A DNA stretch of 64,000 nucleotides from Streptomyces sp. NRRL F-5135 (GCF_000719775.1 NZ_JOHR01000012.1:124001-188000); one strand, 5' to 3'; positions 24,978 through 34,524 are shown, counted from the stretch's first letter. Notes: generated by a model from the sequence alone, not told the origin. A program made the numbers and translations.

Positions 24978-26525
24978 TCAGGAGGCCCCCGCCTTCGGCC
25001 TCGTCCCGGGCACCGACTCCTCGAGACGCGCCGCGCCCGCGGTGGCCGGGGCGGTGGGCGCCGGGCCGCGCATGCGGACCGGTTCCGTCTCCGCGTCGTT
25101 GTGCCGCAGGGCCCAGTTCTCCAGGGAGATCCGGCACGCGTGGTCGAGGTGGCGGACCTCGGACAGGTCCAGCTCGATCGGCCGGTCCTTCGGCAACTCC
25201 TCCAACTGCTCCATGATCCGGGGCAGTCGCAGGAACGTCACGTTGCCGCTGACGGACACCACCAGCCGGCCGCCCGTGAGTTCCCGCACGTCGACGTTCA
25301 GGTGGGAGATCTCCCACGCCGTCTTGACCACGGCGAGCAGCAGACCGAGGATCACGCCCTCGAAGAGGTTCGTGACCAGGATCGCGGTCGCCGTGATGGC
25401 GAGGATGACCGCCTCGCCCCGGTGCTCGCGCCACAGCGGGGCCAGGTCCTTGACCGGGATCAGCTTGCATCCCGCGTGGACCAGGACACCGGCGAGCGCC
25501 GCCAGCGGGATGATGCCGATCGCGGCCGGGAGCAGCGCGGCGAACAGCAGCAGCCATACGCCGTGCAGGATCCGGGAGAGCGAGGTCTTCGCCCCCGCCT
25601 GGACATTGGCGGAGCTGCGCACGATGACCGCGGTCATCGGCAGCGCGCCGAGCGCGCCGCAGACCGTGTTGCCCACGCCCTGCGCCATGAGCTCCTTGTT
25701 GTAGTCGGTGCGCGGACCGTCGTGCATACGGTCCACGGCGGCGGCGCTGAACAGGCTCTCCGCCGAGGCGATCAGGGTGAACGCCAGGATCGTGCCGATC
25801 GCGGCCATGCCGCCCAGCGCGCCGAAGTCCCCGAGGCCGGGCGGGCTGATGGACTCCAGCAGACCCTTGACCTCGACCTTGGCGACCGGCAGTCCGAACG
25901 CCACGGTCACACCGGTGGCCAGTGCCACCGCGGCCAGCGGACCGGGGACGACCCGGAACTTGGCGGGCAGCTTGGGCCACAGGACCAGGACGGCGACGGT
26001 CCCGGCCCCGATGAGGAACGCGGTCAGCGCCGCACCGCTGGTGACGATGTCGGCGGCCAGCCCCGGCAGTCCGGCCAGCTTGTCGAGGCCGCTGGAGGGC
26101 TGCGCGAGGTCGGCCATGGCGTACACCTGGCCCAGGACGAGGACGAGGCCGATACCGGCCAGCATGCCCTGGACGACGGAGACCGAGATGGCCCGGAACC
26201 AACGGCCCAGGCCGACCGCGCCGAGCGCCAGCTGGATGAGTCCGGAGATGAGGACGATGGCACCGAGGGCACCGAGTCCGAACTCCTGGACGGCGCTGTA
26301 CACCAGCACCGTCAGACCGGCCGCCGGGCCGCTGACCTGGAGGGAGCTGCCGGGCAGGGAGCCCACGACGATACCGCCGACGATGCCGGTGACCAGGCCC
26401 AGTTCGGCCGGGACGCCGGAGGCCACTGCCACGCCTACGCACAGAGGCAGCGCCACGAGAAAGACGACGAGTGAGGCGAGTATGTCGCGCCTCAGGACGG
26501 TTTTGTCCTTCAGTAGCGAGAACAT
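24978..26525 (-). CDS. SulP-family anion (probable bicarbonate) transporter
   Basis: 515 residues from ATG 26525. Twelve to fourteen membrane segments start with RRDILASLVVFLVALPLCVGVA, and the SulP core VSGPAAGLTVLVYSAVQEFG follows. A cytoplasmic STAS domain occupies about 410-490 (RLVVSVSGNVTFLRLPRIMEQL, LDLSEVRHLDHACRISLENW). It is encoded 79 bases downstream of a beta-carbonic anhydrase in the same direction, the arrangement seen where SulP proteins move bicarbonate, so BicA-like inorganic carbon uptake is more likely than sulfate. Substrate is inferred from context. Confidence 0.88.
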   Translation of the reverse strand: MFSLLKDKTVLRRDILASLVVFLVALPLCVGVAVASGVPAELGLVTGIVGGIVVGSLPGSSLQVSGPAAGLTVLVYSAVQEFGLGALGAIVLISGLIQLALGAVGLGRWFRAISVSVVQGMLAGIGLVLVLGQVYAMADLAQPSSGLDKLAGLPGLAADIVTSGAALTAFLIGAGTVAVLVLWPKLPAKFRVVPGPLAAVALATGVTVAFGLPVAKVEVKGLLESISPPGLGDFGALGGMAAIGTILAFTLIASAESLFSAAAVDRMHDGPRTDYNKELMAQGVGNTVCGALGALPMTAVIVRSSANVQAGAKTSLSRILHGVWLLLFAALLPAAIGIIPLAALAGVLVHAGCKLIPVKDLAPLWREHRGEAVILAITATAILVTNLFEGVILGLLLAVVKTAWEISHLNVDVRELTGGRLVVSVSGNVTFLRLPRIMEQLEELPKDRPIELDLSEVRHLDHACRISLENWALRHNDAETEPVRMRGPAPTAPATAGAARLEESVPGTRPKAGAS

Positions 26526-26604
26526 GAGGGTTGGTGTTCCTAGCTGTGTGGTCCGCTCGGGGCGGACGGACGACAGGAAGTGCGCGCGTGGGAGGAGGTC
26601 GTCC

Positions 26605-27189
26605 TCACAGCGCTCTGAACTCCCCGCCCAGCTCGGGACGGTGCGTGCTGATCGCGCCCGTGTCGACTTCGTAGTACCAGGCGTGCAGGGACAGCGATCC
26701 GGCCGCCAGACGTTCCCGGACGGCGGGGTAGCCGCGCAGCGTGTCGAGCTGCGCCGCCGCATGGTGCTGTACGCAGTGGGGGAGGTCGGTGGACTCCGGA
26801 AGGCCGGTGACGCAGTAGTCCAGCCAGTCGCGGACCGCGGGGACGCCCGACAGGTCCTCGCCGCGGACGAGGGCGCCGACGGCGCCGCAGTGGGAGTGTC
26901 CGCAGACGACGATGTCACGGACGCCGAGCACGCGCAGCGCGTACTCGATGGTGGCGGTCTCGCCGCTGGGCCGGCTCGCGTCGTACCGGGGAACGATGTT
27001 GCCCGCCGTGCGGAGCTCGAACAGCTCTCCCGGCCGGGCGCCGGTGATGAGGGACGGGATGACTCGGGAGTCCGAGCAGGTGATGAACAGGACTTCGGGG
27101 GACTGTCCTGCCGCCAGCTCGCGGAATTCCTCGGAACGCTCCGCCACCTGGACGGAGAACGAACGGGCGTTGTCGATCAGTGACTTCAT
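26605..27189 (-). CDS. Beta-class carbonic anhydrase
   Basis: 194 residues. Zinc ligands Cys38 (in FITCSDSRV), His98 and Cys101 (in VVCGHSHCGAV) and the Asp40-Arg42 dyad are all present, as in active plant-type and clade B enzymes. It interconverts CO2 and bicarbonate, supplying carboxylases. ATG 27189 has GGAGG upstream. It leads the SulP gene, probably in one transcript. Confidence 0.94.
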   Translation of the reverse strand: MKSLIDNARSFSVQVAERSEEFRELAAGQSPEVLFITCSDSRVIPSLITGARPGELFELRTAGNIVPRYDASRPSGETATIEYALRVLGVRDIVVCGHSHCGAVGALVRGEDLSGVPAVRDWLDYCVTGLPESTDLPHCVQHHAAAQLDTLRGYPAVRERLAAGSLSLHAWYYEVDTGAISTHRPELGGEFRAL

Positions 27190-27927
27190 GATGGCCTGCC
27201 TCCTGCACCCTCGGTTCCTGCCGGGGCGCGGTGTGGTCGGGTCAGTGGGGGAGTACTGCTGTGGGAAAGGTGCTGCTGACGCGTGCGACGAGGCGACGCG
27301 CGGTACGGGCTGACGTACGAGGACGAAGCGGGAGGGGGCGCCGGCCGGCGCTCCGGGCCCGGGGCGTCCGGCGGCTCCGGGGGTGACCGGAGGGGGCCGT
27401 CCGGGGCGTCACACCTCGCCGGGTCTCGGCGATCGGTGTCGGGCCGCGGGCTCGGGCGGTTCACGGTCCGGTCGGAGTCTCACGGCGCGTCCCTTCCGTG
27501 CTGTCGTGCTCGTGCTGTCGCTCGCGTGCTGTGTCGAACCGTCGTGCGTCGTCGTGTTGCTGATGGCGGCCTCTCCGCACACGCCGCGGCCTTGCCTCAT
27601 CGCGAAGGGGCGTTGTGGGCGGAGTGCGCCGCAGGCTCTGATGATGCCTCACCGGAGCCTCTCCTACTTTGCCTCAACATTACCTTCTCGTGAAAGATCA
27701 TAATCTCGCCAAGCATCCCTTTGGTGACGCAAAGTCGCGGGTCGCGGGGGTGCGCGCACAGGGGTTGTGCGGGGAGCAGTCGCGGCAGCCCATGGCCAAT
27801 GCTTTACCTTTAGGGGTGAAGACCGTTGCTCCGGATGCCTCCGTTGCTTTGGTTAAGGCGGCCGTCCTGGTTGTGTGTTCGAATTCGAGGGCGGCGGTGG
27901 CAGAGGCGGTACGCCGATGGCGTTACG
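27190..27927. other. 738-base region without a recognisable gene
   Basis: It lies between two minus-strand genes and must hold the carbonic anhydrase promoter. The left half is ordinary G+C-rich sequence. An AT-rich patch at about 27660-27860 (including GATCATAATCTCGCC and GCTTTACCTTTAGGGG) contrasts sharply with the surroundings and could carry a promoter or small RNA. I could not identify consensus boxes. Confidence 0.5.
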
Positions 27928-28701
27928 TCAGTGGCCGTAGAAGATACGGTCGCTGTTCTCGCTCATCACCCGGGCGTTCCAGAGCGTCCCGCCGTCGATG
28001 TTGCCCGAACGCAGGAGCGGGGGCTCGATGCCGCGCCCGGCGAGTTCGCCCGCGGCGGCGGCCATCATCGCCTGCATCAGGGCGCTGGTGACCACCGTGG
28101 AGGCGGGAGCGAACGGCGCGTCGATGCCGTCGGCCGTCAGTTCCGCGTCGCCGACGGCTATCCCGTTGTCCAGGACGATGTCGCAGTGGTCCTTGAGGAA
28201 CATCCCGGTGCGGTTGCGGGGGGTCGTCCGCGTCGCGTACGCCACGGACGTGACCCCGATGACCTTCAGGCCCTTCTCCCGCGCGTGCGACGCCATCTCG
28301 ACGGGCAGTGCGTTGCGCCCGGAGAGGGAGACGACCACGAGGACGTCGCCCGCGGCGGCGGGACTCGTGTCGAGCACCGTGCTCGCCAGTCCCTCGACCC
28401 GCTCCAGCGCGGAGCCCAGGGTGGCCGGGCGCACGTCCACGCCCACCATGCCGGGGACGGCGAGCAGGTTCATCACGGCGAAGCCGCCGGCGCGGTACAC
28501 CACGTCCTGCGCGGCGAGCGAGGAGTGTCCGGCGCCGAAGGCGAAGAGGCGGCCCCCGGCGGCCACGGTGTCGGCGATGGCCGAGCCGGCCTTCGCCACG
28601 GCCTCGGACTGGCCGTCCCGCGCGCGGCGCAGCAGGCCGATCGCGGCGTCGAAGAACTGCTCGGCCGGCTTGCTCTCGTTCAGCGGCTTGCTCTCGCTCA
28701 T
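27928..28701 (-). CDS. SIS-domain sugar-phosphate protein (NagS-like, SCO4393 type)
   Basis: 257 residues from ATG 28701. One SIS domain is present: [26 protein letters not shown] near the N-terminus and [16 protein letters not shown] with the phosphate-binding SxSG-type loop. It matches by position and sequence impression S. coelicolor SCO4393, which from memory was reported as NagS, an enzyme converting GlcNAc-6-phosphate to a dehydrated product and mediating GlcNAc toxicity. A DasR-like site in its promoter region fits aminosugar control. It is divergent from the iron regulator. Confidence 0.85.
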   Translation of the reverse strand: MSESKPLNESKPAEQFFDAAIGLLRRARDGQSEAVAKAGSAIADTVAAGGRLFAFGAGHSSLAAQDVVYRAGGFAVMNLLAVPGMVGVDVRPATLGSALERVEGLASTVLDTSPAAAGDVLVVVSLSGRNALPVEMASHAREKGLKVIGVTSVAYATRTTPRNRTGMFLKDHCDIVLDNGIAVGDAELTADGIDAPFAPASTVVTSALMQAMMAAAAGELAGRGIEPPLLRSGNIDGGTLWNARVMSENSDRIFYGH

Positions 28702-29090
28702 CGGGATCCTTCGGGAAGAGACGGGGCGCGCGGGAGTGCGCGGGGCGGACGGAAGCGCGCCCGGGCGACGCGCGGGGTGGTGGCCGTGCCTGCCCGGTCA
28801 CCGACGGGTGCGGGCGAGTACCGCAGGTGACCGGCTCGGGACCGTCCCGTGTCGTGTCCCGCGTCCGCCGGTGCCCGCTCGTGCCCGCTCGCGCCCCCCC
28901 CGTTGCCGGGCTGTGCCGCGGATCACGTTGAGGTCTGGACCATTGCCCTGTCAATGCCATGTCAATGACCCGCCGGTGCCGCGCGCCCGGGGCGGCGGCA
29001 GGACGGGAACCGACTGCGGCACGGCACGGTTGTCGGTGCTATGCGTCAGAATTGAGTCAGGGCCAGCGCACGATTTATCGAGGGGCACGT
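28702..29090. other. Divergent promoter region, SIS protein and iron regulator
   Basis: No gene is seen. It contains a DasR-like palindrome at 28929-28944 and two TTGACA boxes reading leftward (TGTCAA at 28949-28954 and 28960-28965) within CATTGACATGG/CATTGACAGGG direct repeats. The iron-regulator gene begins after GAGGGG at 29080-29085. Confidence 0.6.
28929..28944. promoter_or_regulatory. Candidate DasR operator (dre)
   Basis: TGAGGTCTGGACCATT matches 12 of 16 positions of the known dre palindrome AGTGGTCTAGACCACT, including the core GGTCT-GACCA. It lies just downstream of the -35-like TTGACA that reads toward the SIS gene, a repressing position. Confidence 0.6.
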
Positions 29091-29783
29091 ATGTCCGGAC
29101 TGATCGACACGACGGAGATGTACCTCCGCACCATCCTTGAGCTGGAAGAGGAAGGTGTGGTCCCGATGCGCGCCCGGATCGCGGAGCGGCTCGACCAGAG
29201 CGGCCCGACGGTCAGCCAGACCGTCGCCCGCATGGAGCGGGACGGCCTGGTGCAGGTCGCGGGCGACCGTCATCTGGAGCTGACGGAGGAAGGGCGCCGG
29301 CTCGCGACGCGCGTGATGCGCAAGCACCGGCTCGCCGAGTGCCTCCTGGTCGATGTGATCGGCCTGGAGTGGGAGCAGGTGCACGCCGAGGCGTGCCGCT
29401 GGGAGCACGTGATGAGCGAGGCGGTGGAGCGGCGGGTGCTGGAGCTGCTGCGCCATCCGACGGAGTCGCCGTACGGCAATCCGATCCCGGGCCTCGCCGA
29501 GCTGGGTGAGAAGGGCGAGGTCGACCCGTTCCTCGACGCGGGCATGGTGAGCCTGGCGGAGCTGGACCCGGGCAGCGAGGGCAAGACGGTGGTGGTGCGG
29601 CGGATCGGTGAGCCGATCCAGACCGACGCCCAGCTGATGTACACGCTGCGGCGCGCGGGCGTGCAGCCGGGCTCCGTGGTGAGTGTGACCGAGTCCGCCG
29701 GCGGCGTCCTGGTCGGAAGCAGCGGTGAGGCGGCGGAGCTGGCGGCCGAGGTGGCGTCGCACGTCTTCGTGGCCAAGCGCTGA
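29091..29783 (+). CDS. DtxR/IdeR-family iron-dependent repressor (DesR-like)
   Basis: 230 residues from ATG 29091. It shows the DtxR order: N-terminal winged helix (LIDTTEMYLRTILELEEEG, RIAERLDQSGPTVSQTVARMERDGL), the dimerisation and metal domain (RKHRLAECLLVDVIGLEW, EACRWEHVMSEAVE with its Cys/His metal ligands, HPTESPYGNPIPG) and a C-terminal SH3-like domain (VVVRRIGEPIQTDAQLMYTLRRAGVQPG). With Fe2+ it represses siderophore and iron-uptake genes. Length and synteny fit the streptomycete IdeR/DesR gene. Confidence 0.93.
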   Translation: MSGLIDTTEMYLRTILELEEEGVVPMRARIAERLDQSGPTVSQTVARMERDGLVQVAGDRHLELTEEGRRLATRVMRKHRLAECLLVDVIGLEWEQVHAEACRWEHVMSEAVERRVLELLRHPTESPYGNPIPGLAELGEKGEVDPFLDAGMVSLAELDPGSEGKTVVVRRIGEPIQTDAQLMYTLRRAGVQPGSVVSVTESAGGVLVGSSGEAAELAAEVASHVFVAKR

Positions 29784-29838
29784 CACCGGCCTCCGGGCCC
29801 GGAGACAGGCGCTGACACCGGTCTCCGGGGCCGTTACG
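29778..29838 (+). terminator. Duplicated terminator-like unit after the iron regulator
   Basis: GCGCTGACACCGGYCTCCGGG occurs twice, 32 bases apart, the first copy overlapping the stop codon. Each includes CTCCGGG that can fold on CCCGGAG (perfect CTCCGGGCCCGGAG at 29795-29808), probably ending the transcript. Confidence 0.55.
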
Positions 29839-30589
29839 GCCGTCTGTCCCCGGGCCGTTGACATCGCCGTCGCTGGCCCGGCCCCGCCGTCTCCGGGCCC
29901 GCACCGGTGGTTCCGGCCCTCGCCGTGTTCTTGCCTCCTGGCCGTGTCACCCGTGTCACCCGTGTCGGGCGCACGGTGGCCGAGGCGGAATCCGGTCCGA
30001 AGGGCAGCGGACGGGGCGGATCACATGGGAGGCTGTGGCAGGGGCATATGACCTGAAGGGTGTCGGCTGGGCCCCTGAAGCCGTGGCCGGGGAGGGAGCG
30101 GGGTATGCGCCGGGGGGTGAGCGCACGCCGGCCGGTCCGTGGCCCGGGCCGTGTCTCAGGAGTCCCGCCCCTCGGGTGGACGGCGCCGCTTCCGGAACAC
30201 AGCCTCGACACGGGTGCCCACGGCTGCCGCGCGAAGGAGTGTGTTCCCGGCTGCCGAGCCTGCCGGCCCTGCCGTCTCTCCCGCCCACGGCTGCCGCGCG
30301 CCTGCGGCTCCGGTGCCTCGAGGCACCGGAGCCCGCCCTCCCCCGCGCTGACCCGGAGCCCCGAGCTCTCAAGGTCATCCCCTTCGGGCCGTCATCCCCG
30401 AGCGGCCCGCCTCCCGCAGAAGATCTCCCCCGGGCGACGTCCGGCAATCCTTGACCGTGGTCACTCGAACGAGCGGTGTTGCCGCTCGTACCCACATGTT
30501 CGAATGCGAGTTCGATAGTCTGGCGGAGTTGGACGCCCCTGGCCACAGCTGTATCCGACTCGACCACTCAGAAAGGGGTGCCGGGACAG
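29784..30589. other. 806-base region without a recognisable gene
   Basis: Candidate reading frames here are Pro/Arg/Gly-rich and unconvincing. It contains a 28-base perfect palindrome (30306-30333, arms GGCTCCGGTGCCTC) and a 17-base direct repeat, CCCACGGCTGCCGCGCG, at about 30218 and 30290. The right end holds the hydrolase promoter in a less G+C-rich stretch with TTCGAATG and CGAGTTCGATAG. Confidence 0.5.
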
Positions 30590-31471
30590 ATGGTGCAGCG
30601 CATCGATGTCACCGGAGCGGATGGCATACGCCTTGCCGCCTGGGAGTATGCCGACCCGCCCAAGCGGCGCGGGGAAGCGGAACGGGACGAGGAGACCGCG
30701 CGGACCTCCGGCGTCTTACTCCTCCACGGGCTCATGGGCCGCGCCTCGCACTGGGCGTCCACGGCACGCTGGCTCGCCGCCCGGCACCGCGCGGTCGCGC
30801 TCGACCAGCGGGGGCACGGCAGGAGCGAGAAACCCCCGGAGGGCCCGTACACGCGCGAGGCGTACATGGCGGACGCCGAGGCCGCCATAGAGCAGCTCGG
30901 GCTGGCGCCCGTGACGTTGATCGGCCACGCCATGGGCGCGCTCACGGCCTGGCAGCTCGCCGCGAGACGGCCCGACCTGGTGCGGGCCCTGGTGATCTGC
31001 GACATGCGCGCCTCCGCGCTGGGCGCGGCGTCGCAGCGGGAGTGGGAGGACTGGTACCGCTCCTGGCCGGTGCCCTTCGCGACGCTCGCGGACGTCAGGA
31101 AGTGGTTCGGGGAGGACGACCCCTGGGTCGAGCGGCCCAGCCCGTCGCGCGGCGAGTTCTTCGCCGAGGTGATGACCGAGGGCGCGGACGGCTGGCGTCC
31201 GGTCTTCTCCCGGCGCCAGATGCTGATCACCAGGGAGACCTGGGTCTACGAGGCCCACTGGGAAGAGCTGGCGCATGTGGAGTGCCCCACGCTGGTGGTG
31301 CGCGGCCTGGACGGCGAACTGGGCCGCGCGGAGGCCACGGAGATGGTCAGAGTGCTGCCGCGCGGCCAGTACGCGGAGGTCACGGACGCGGGGCACCTGG
31401 TGCACTACGACCAGCCGGAGGCGTGGCGCGCGGTGATCGAACCGTTCCTGGACGGCGTGCCGGCCTCGTGA
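30590..31471 (+). CDS. Alpha/beta hydrolase-fold protein lacking the nucleophile serine
   Basis: 293 residues from ATG 30590. The fold is standard: oxyanion segment LLLHGLMGRASHW, ALDQRGHGRS, acid region VRGLDGELGRAE and His in TDAGHLVHYDQP. However, the nucleophile elbow reads GHAMG (Ala114, codon GCC) where GxSxG is expected. All other elements are kept, so the gene is not decaying. It may be a non-catalytic or cofactor-free variant, a binding protein, or use another mechanism. It stands alone and converges on the ABC permease gene. Confidence 0.85.
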   Translation: MVQRIDVTGADGIRLAAWEYADPPKRRGEAERDEETARTSGVLLLHGLMGRASHWASTARWLAARHRAVALDQRGHGRSEKPPEGPYTREAYMADAEAAIEQLGLAPVTLIGHAMGALTAWQLAARRPDLVRALVICDMRASALGAASQREWEDWYRSWPVPFATLADVRKWFGEDDPWVERPSPSRGEFFAEVMTEGADGWRPVFSRRQMLITRETWVYEAHWEELAHVECPTLVVRGLDGELGRAEATEMVRVLPRGQYAEVTDAGHLVHYDQPEAWRAVIEPFLDGVPAS

Positions 31472-31649
31472 GGCGCGTTGGCCTGTGGGGCGCGTCGCCT
31501 CGCCGGTGGTTCGCCCGTGGGCGGTGCGGTCGGGCCTCGGGAGGCGGCCGGTCGTGGTGAGGAGGGGCGGGGCGCCGGGACTTCGACGCGCCCTCACCAC
31601 GACCGGGCCTGACCCCCGCGCCCACCCGGCCCCGTCCGTACCCGTCCGT

Positions 31650-31689
31650 CCGGTACGGCCCCTCCGGTACGGCCCCTCCGGTACGGCCT
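31650..31689. repeat. 14-bp tandem repeat at the end of the permease gene
   Basis: Nearly three copies of CCGGTACGGCCCCT lie in the convergent spacer, running up to the permease stop codon. Confidence 0.6.
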
Positions 31690-33476
31690 CAGCCCTTGCT
31701 GACCGCCGTCAGGATCTCCGGCAGGCGCGCCGCCGCCTGCGGGGCCGCCAGGCGGAGGCCGACGGCCGCGACCAGGGCCCCGTACGCCGTGCCCAGCGGG
31801 AGCAGGATCCAGGTCGGGCCGTCCGCGCTCGCGACATGGAGCCAGATCGTCAGCGCGATCACCGGCGCGCACAGCAGGGCCGCGCCCAGCATGCCGCCGA
31901 AGATGGAGATCCAGGCGAGCCCGGCCTGGCCCGGAGCCACGTTCTTGTAGCCGCTGTCCTGCGGTATCGAGTACGGGAAGCGGACCGAGGCCACCGCCCC
32001 CGTCGCCAGCATCGCGCCCAGCAGCGCGAAGGAGAGGCCGAGCGCTTCCGGCAGCGCGCGCCAGTTGTCCAGCAGGGCGGCGGTGGCGACCGTGACCAAC
32101 GCCGAGTACGGCAGCGTGATCAGCGACAGGGCCAGCGCCCGCGCACGCAGTTCCAGGTAGGCGTCCCGCGGTGAGGAGATGGTCATCGCCACCATCCAGA
32201 AGGCGGAGGTGTCCTGACCGAACTGGTTGTACATCTGGATCCCCAGCATCCCCGCCGCGAAGCACGCGAAGTAGATCGTGCCCCTGCCCTGGAGCGCGTT
32301 GAACAGGGGCACGATCACCCCGATGGCCAGCGCGGTGATCCAGGCCGCCTTCGTCTTCGGATCGCGCCAGACGTAGCGCAGCGCGCGCCGCATCACCGTG
32401 CCCGTACGCCCCTCGGGCAACAGCCGTTCCAGGGCGGGCGCGCTCTCCTTACGGGCCGGTTCGCCGGCCGCGAGCGTCGAGCTGTCCGGCGCCGTCATCA
32501 GCCTCACCAGTGACCGCCGCCAGTAACGCAGCAGTACGGCCAAGGCGGCCACGGACAGCAGCAGTTGCCCGGCGGCCCGCCCGTAGGCGCCCTCGCTCGC
32601 CGAGGCCACGGCGCCCGTCGCCGCGGCGGGCGGCAGCCACCGTACGACCGCCGCCACCGGGTCCAGGGCGGCGAGCCCGCCGGCCTCGCCGAGGCGCTGT
32701 GCGCCGAAGTTGACGACCTGGACGCCCACGGCGATCACCAGGCCGCTCAGCACCGCCAGATCGCGGCCCTTGCGCGAGGTCAGCAGCCGGATGTTGGCCG
32801 TCGCCACCACCCGCGCCAGCGTCACGCAGAGCAGCAGCGCCAGCGGTACGGCCACCACCGCGACGGCCGTGCCCGCCGCGCCGCGCGCCGTCGCCGCCGC
32901 CGAACCCACCAGCAGGCAGAGCGCGAACAGCGGACCGATCCCCACCAGCGACGCCGCCAGCAGCGCCCCCGTCAACGGGTGCGGGCGCAGCGGCAGCATC
33001 ACCAGCCGGGTGGGGTCCAGCGTCTCGTCGCCGCCGGGGAAGAACAGCGGCATCACCGCCCAGCCGAGGGCGAGTACGGCCGTCAGCAGCACGGTCACCG
33101 TGCCGACGTGCGCGGTCCCGCGCAGCAGCACCAGCCCGAGCAACTGCGCGGCGGCGACGAGCAGGGCGAGGACACCGGAGGCGATGTAGGCGGCGGTGCG
33201 GCCCGTGGACTGCCGCAGCCCGTTGCGCAGGAGGGAGAGCTTGAGCGGCACGAGAACGGAGGCGGCGGAAGCCATGGAGGCGCGGGGGGCGGTACGGGCG
33301 ACGGTGCCGGTACCGACCGGGGAAGTGCCGGTACGGACGGAGGAGGCGGCACCGGCGAGGGGCGCCCCCGCGCCCGCCCCGGGGCCGGGGTCTCCCGTGG
33401 GCTGCCCCGAAGCGTCCGCCGCCCCCGGGACCCGGGCCGGTTCGTCGTCCCGGGACCGGCGCGCGGCGCGCGTCAC
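31689..33476 (-). CDS. ABC transporter membrane protein
   Basis: 595 residues from GTG 33476, overlapping the ATPase stop (GTGA). A disordered 75-residue N-terminus precedes about 12 membrane segments in two clusters, separated by a cytosolic linker (about 305-370; SSTLAAGEPARKESAPALERLLPEG). It belongs to the large two-cluster permeases found with single ABC ATPases in actinobacteria, probably exporters. The substrate is unknown. Confidence 0.85.
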   Translation of the reverse strand: MTRAARRSRDDEPARVPGAADASGQPTGDPGPGAGAGAPLAGAASSVRTGTSPVGTGTVARTAPRASMASAASVLVPLKLSLLRNGLRQSTGRTAAYIASGVLALLVAAAQLLGLVLLRGTAHVGTVTVLLTAVLALGWAVMPLFFPGGDETLDPTRLVMLPLRPHPLTGALLAASLVGIGPLFALCLLVGSAAATARGAAGTAVAVVAVPLALLLCVTLARVVATANIRLLTSRKGRDLAVLSGLVIAVGVQVVNFGAQRLGEAGGLAALDPVAAVVRWLPPAAATGAVASASEGAYGRAAGQLLLSVAALAVLLRYWRRSLVRLMTAPDSSTLAAGEPARKESAPALERLLPEGRTGTVMRRALRYVWRDPKTKAAWITALAIGVIVPLFNALQGRGTIYFACFAAGMLGIQMYNQFGQDTSAFWMVAMTISSPRDAYLELRARALALSLITLPYSALVTVATAALLDNWRALPEALGLSFALLGAMLATGAVASVRFPYSIPQDSGYKNVAPGQAGLAWISIFGGMLGAALLCAPVIALTIWLHVASADGPTWILLPLGTAYGALVAAVGLRLAAPQAAARLPEILTAVSKG

Positions 33477-34357
33477 CGCGCACCTCCCAGCCAGTCCAGC
33501 GACTCGCTTCTGTCCAGCCCCCGCGCGCCGACCAGTTCCAGGAACGCGTCCTGGAGCGACGGCGCGTCGGACCGTACCTCCGCGAGCGTGCCCTGCGCGC
33601 GGATGCGGCCCGCCACCATGACCGCGACCCAGTCGCACAGCGACTCCACCAGTTCCATCACGTGGCTGGAGAAGACGACCGTCGCGCCCGAGTCCGTGTA
33701 GCGCTCCAGCACACTCCGGATGGTCTGCGCCGAGACCGGATCGACGCCTTCGAACGGCTCGTCCAGGAACAGCACTTCGGGGTTGTGCAGCAGCGCCGCC
33801 GCCAGCCCGATCTTCTTGCGCATACCGGTCGAGTAGTCGATGACGAGCTTGTGCTGGGCGCCCGCCAGGTCCAGTACGTCGAGGAGTTGCGTGGCCCGCT
33901 TGTCGACCTCGGCGCCCGGCAGGCCCCGCAACCGCCCCGTATAGCCCAGGAGTTCGCGCCCGGAGAGCCGGTCGAAGAGACGCAGCCCCTCCGGCAGGAC
34001 GCCGATGCGTGCCTTCACCTCGACGGGGTCGCGCCACACGTCGTGGCCCGCGACCGTCACGCGTCCCCCGTCGGGTCTGAGCAGCCCGGTCACCATGGAC
34101 AGCGTCGTGGTCTTCCCCGCGCCGTTCGGGCCGACCAGGCCGATGAAGCGGCCCGCCGGCAGCGCGAGGTCGATGCCCGCGACGGCGATCTGTTCGCCGA
34201 AGCGCTTCCACAGCCCCTCGACGCGCACGGCGGGCGGCGCCGTCGGCGCACCACCCGCCCCGTCGTCGTCCCGTGCCCCGTCGTCCCGCATACGCGCCGG
34301 GGCGCCGGTTCCTTCCGGTGCCCGGTCCGGTGTGTGGTCCCGTGCCTGCTCCGGCAT
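33473..34357 (-). CDS. ABC transporter ATP-binding protein
   Basis: 294 residues from ATG 34357 (AAAGG upstream). Walker A GPNGAGKTTTL, Q-loop region RIGVLPEGLRLFDRL, a variant signature YSTGMRKKIGLAAALLHNP (STGM in place of LSGGQ), Walker B VLFLDEPFEGVDP and H-loop SSHVMELVE are all present. It is coupled to the permease gene, so both should be made in equal amounts as an exporter. The frame extends upstream to 35074 only as a shadow of the PrimPol-like gene. Confidence 0.93.
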   Translation of the reverse strand: MPEQARDHTPDRAPEGTGAPARMRDDGARDDDGAGGAPTAPPAVRVEGLWKRFGEQIAVAGIDLALPAGRFIGLVGPNGAGKTTTLSMVTGLLRPDGGRVTVAGHDVWRDPVEVKARIGVLPEGLRLFDRLSGRELLGYTGRLRGLPGAEVDKRATQLLDVLDLAGAQHKLVIDYSTGMRKKIGLAAALLHNPEVLFLDEPFEGVDPVSAQTIRSVLERYTDSGATVVFSSHVMELVESLCDWVAVMVAGRIRAQGTLAEVRSDAPSLQDAFLELVGARGLDRSESLDWLGGAR

Positions 34358-34524
34358 GTGCGCTGCCTTTCGGTGTCCTGAGAGAGTCCCGCGCGCCCGT
34401 CGGCCCGCGTGCCCGTCGGCCCGCGCTCGCCGTTCCCCCGGCCACCGCCGCGCCGGATGTCCGCGCTCGTCGCGAGCCCGCTCACGAACACGGTGGGCGG
34501 GCCACGGGCCGCCGTCGGTCCACC

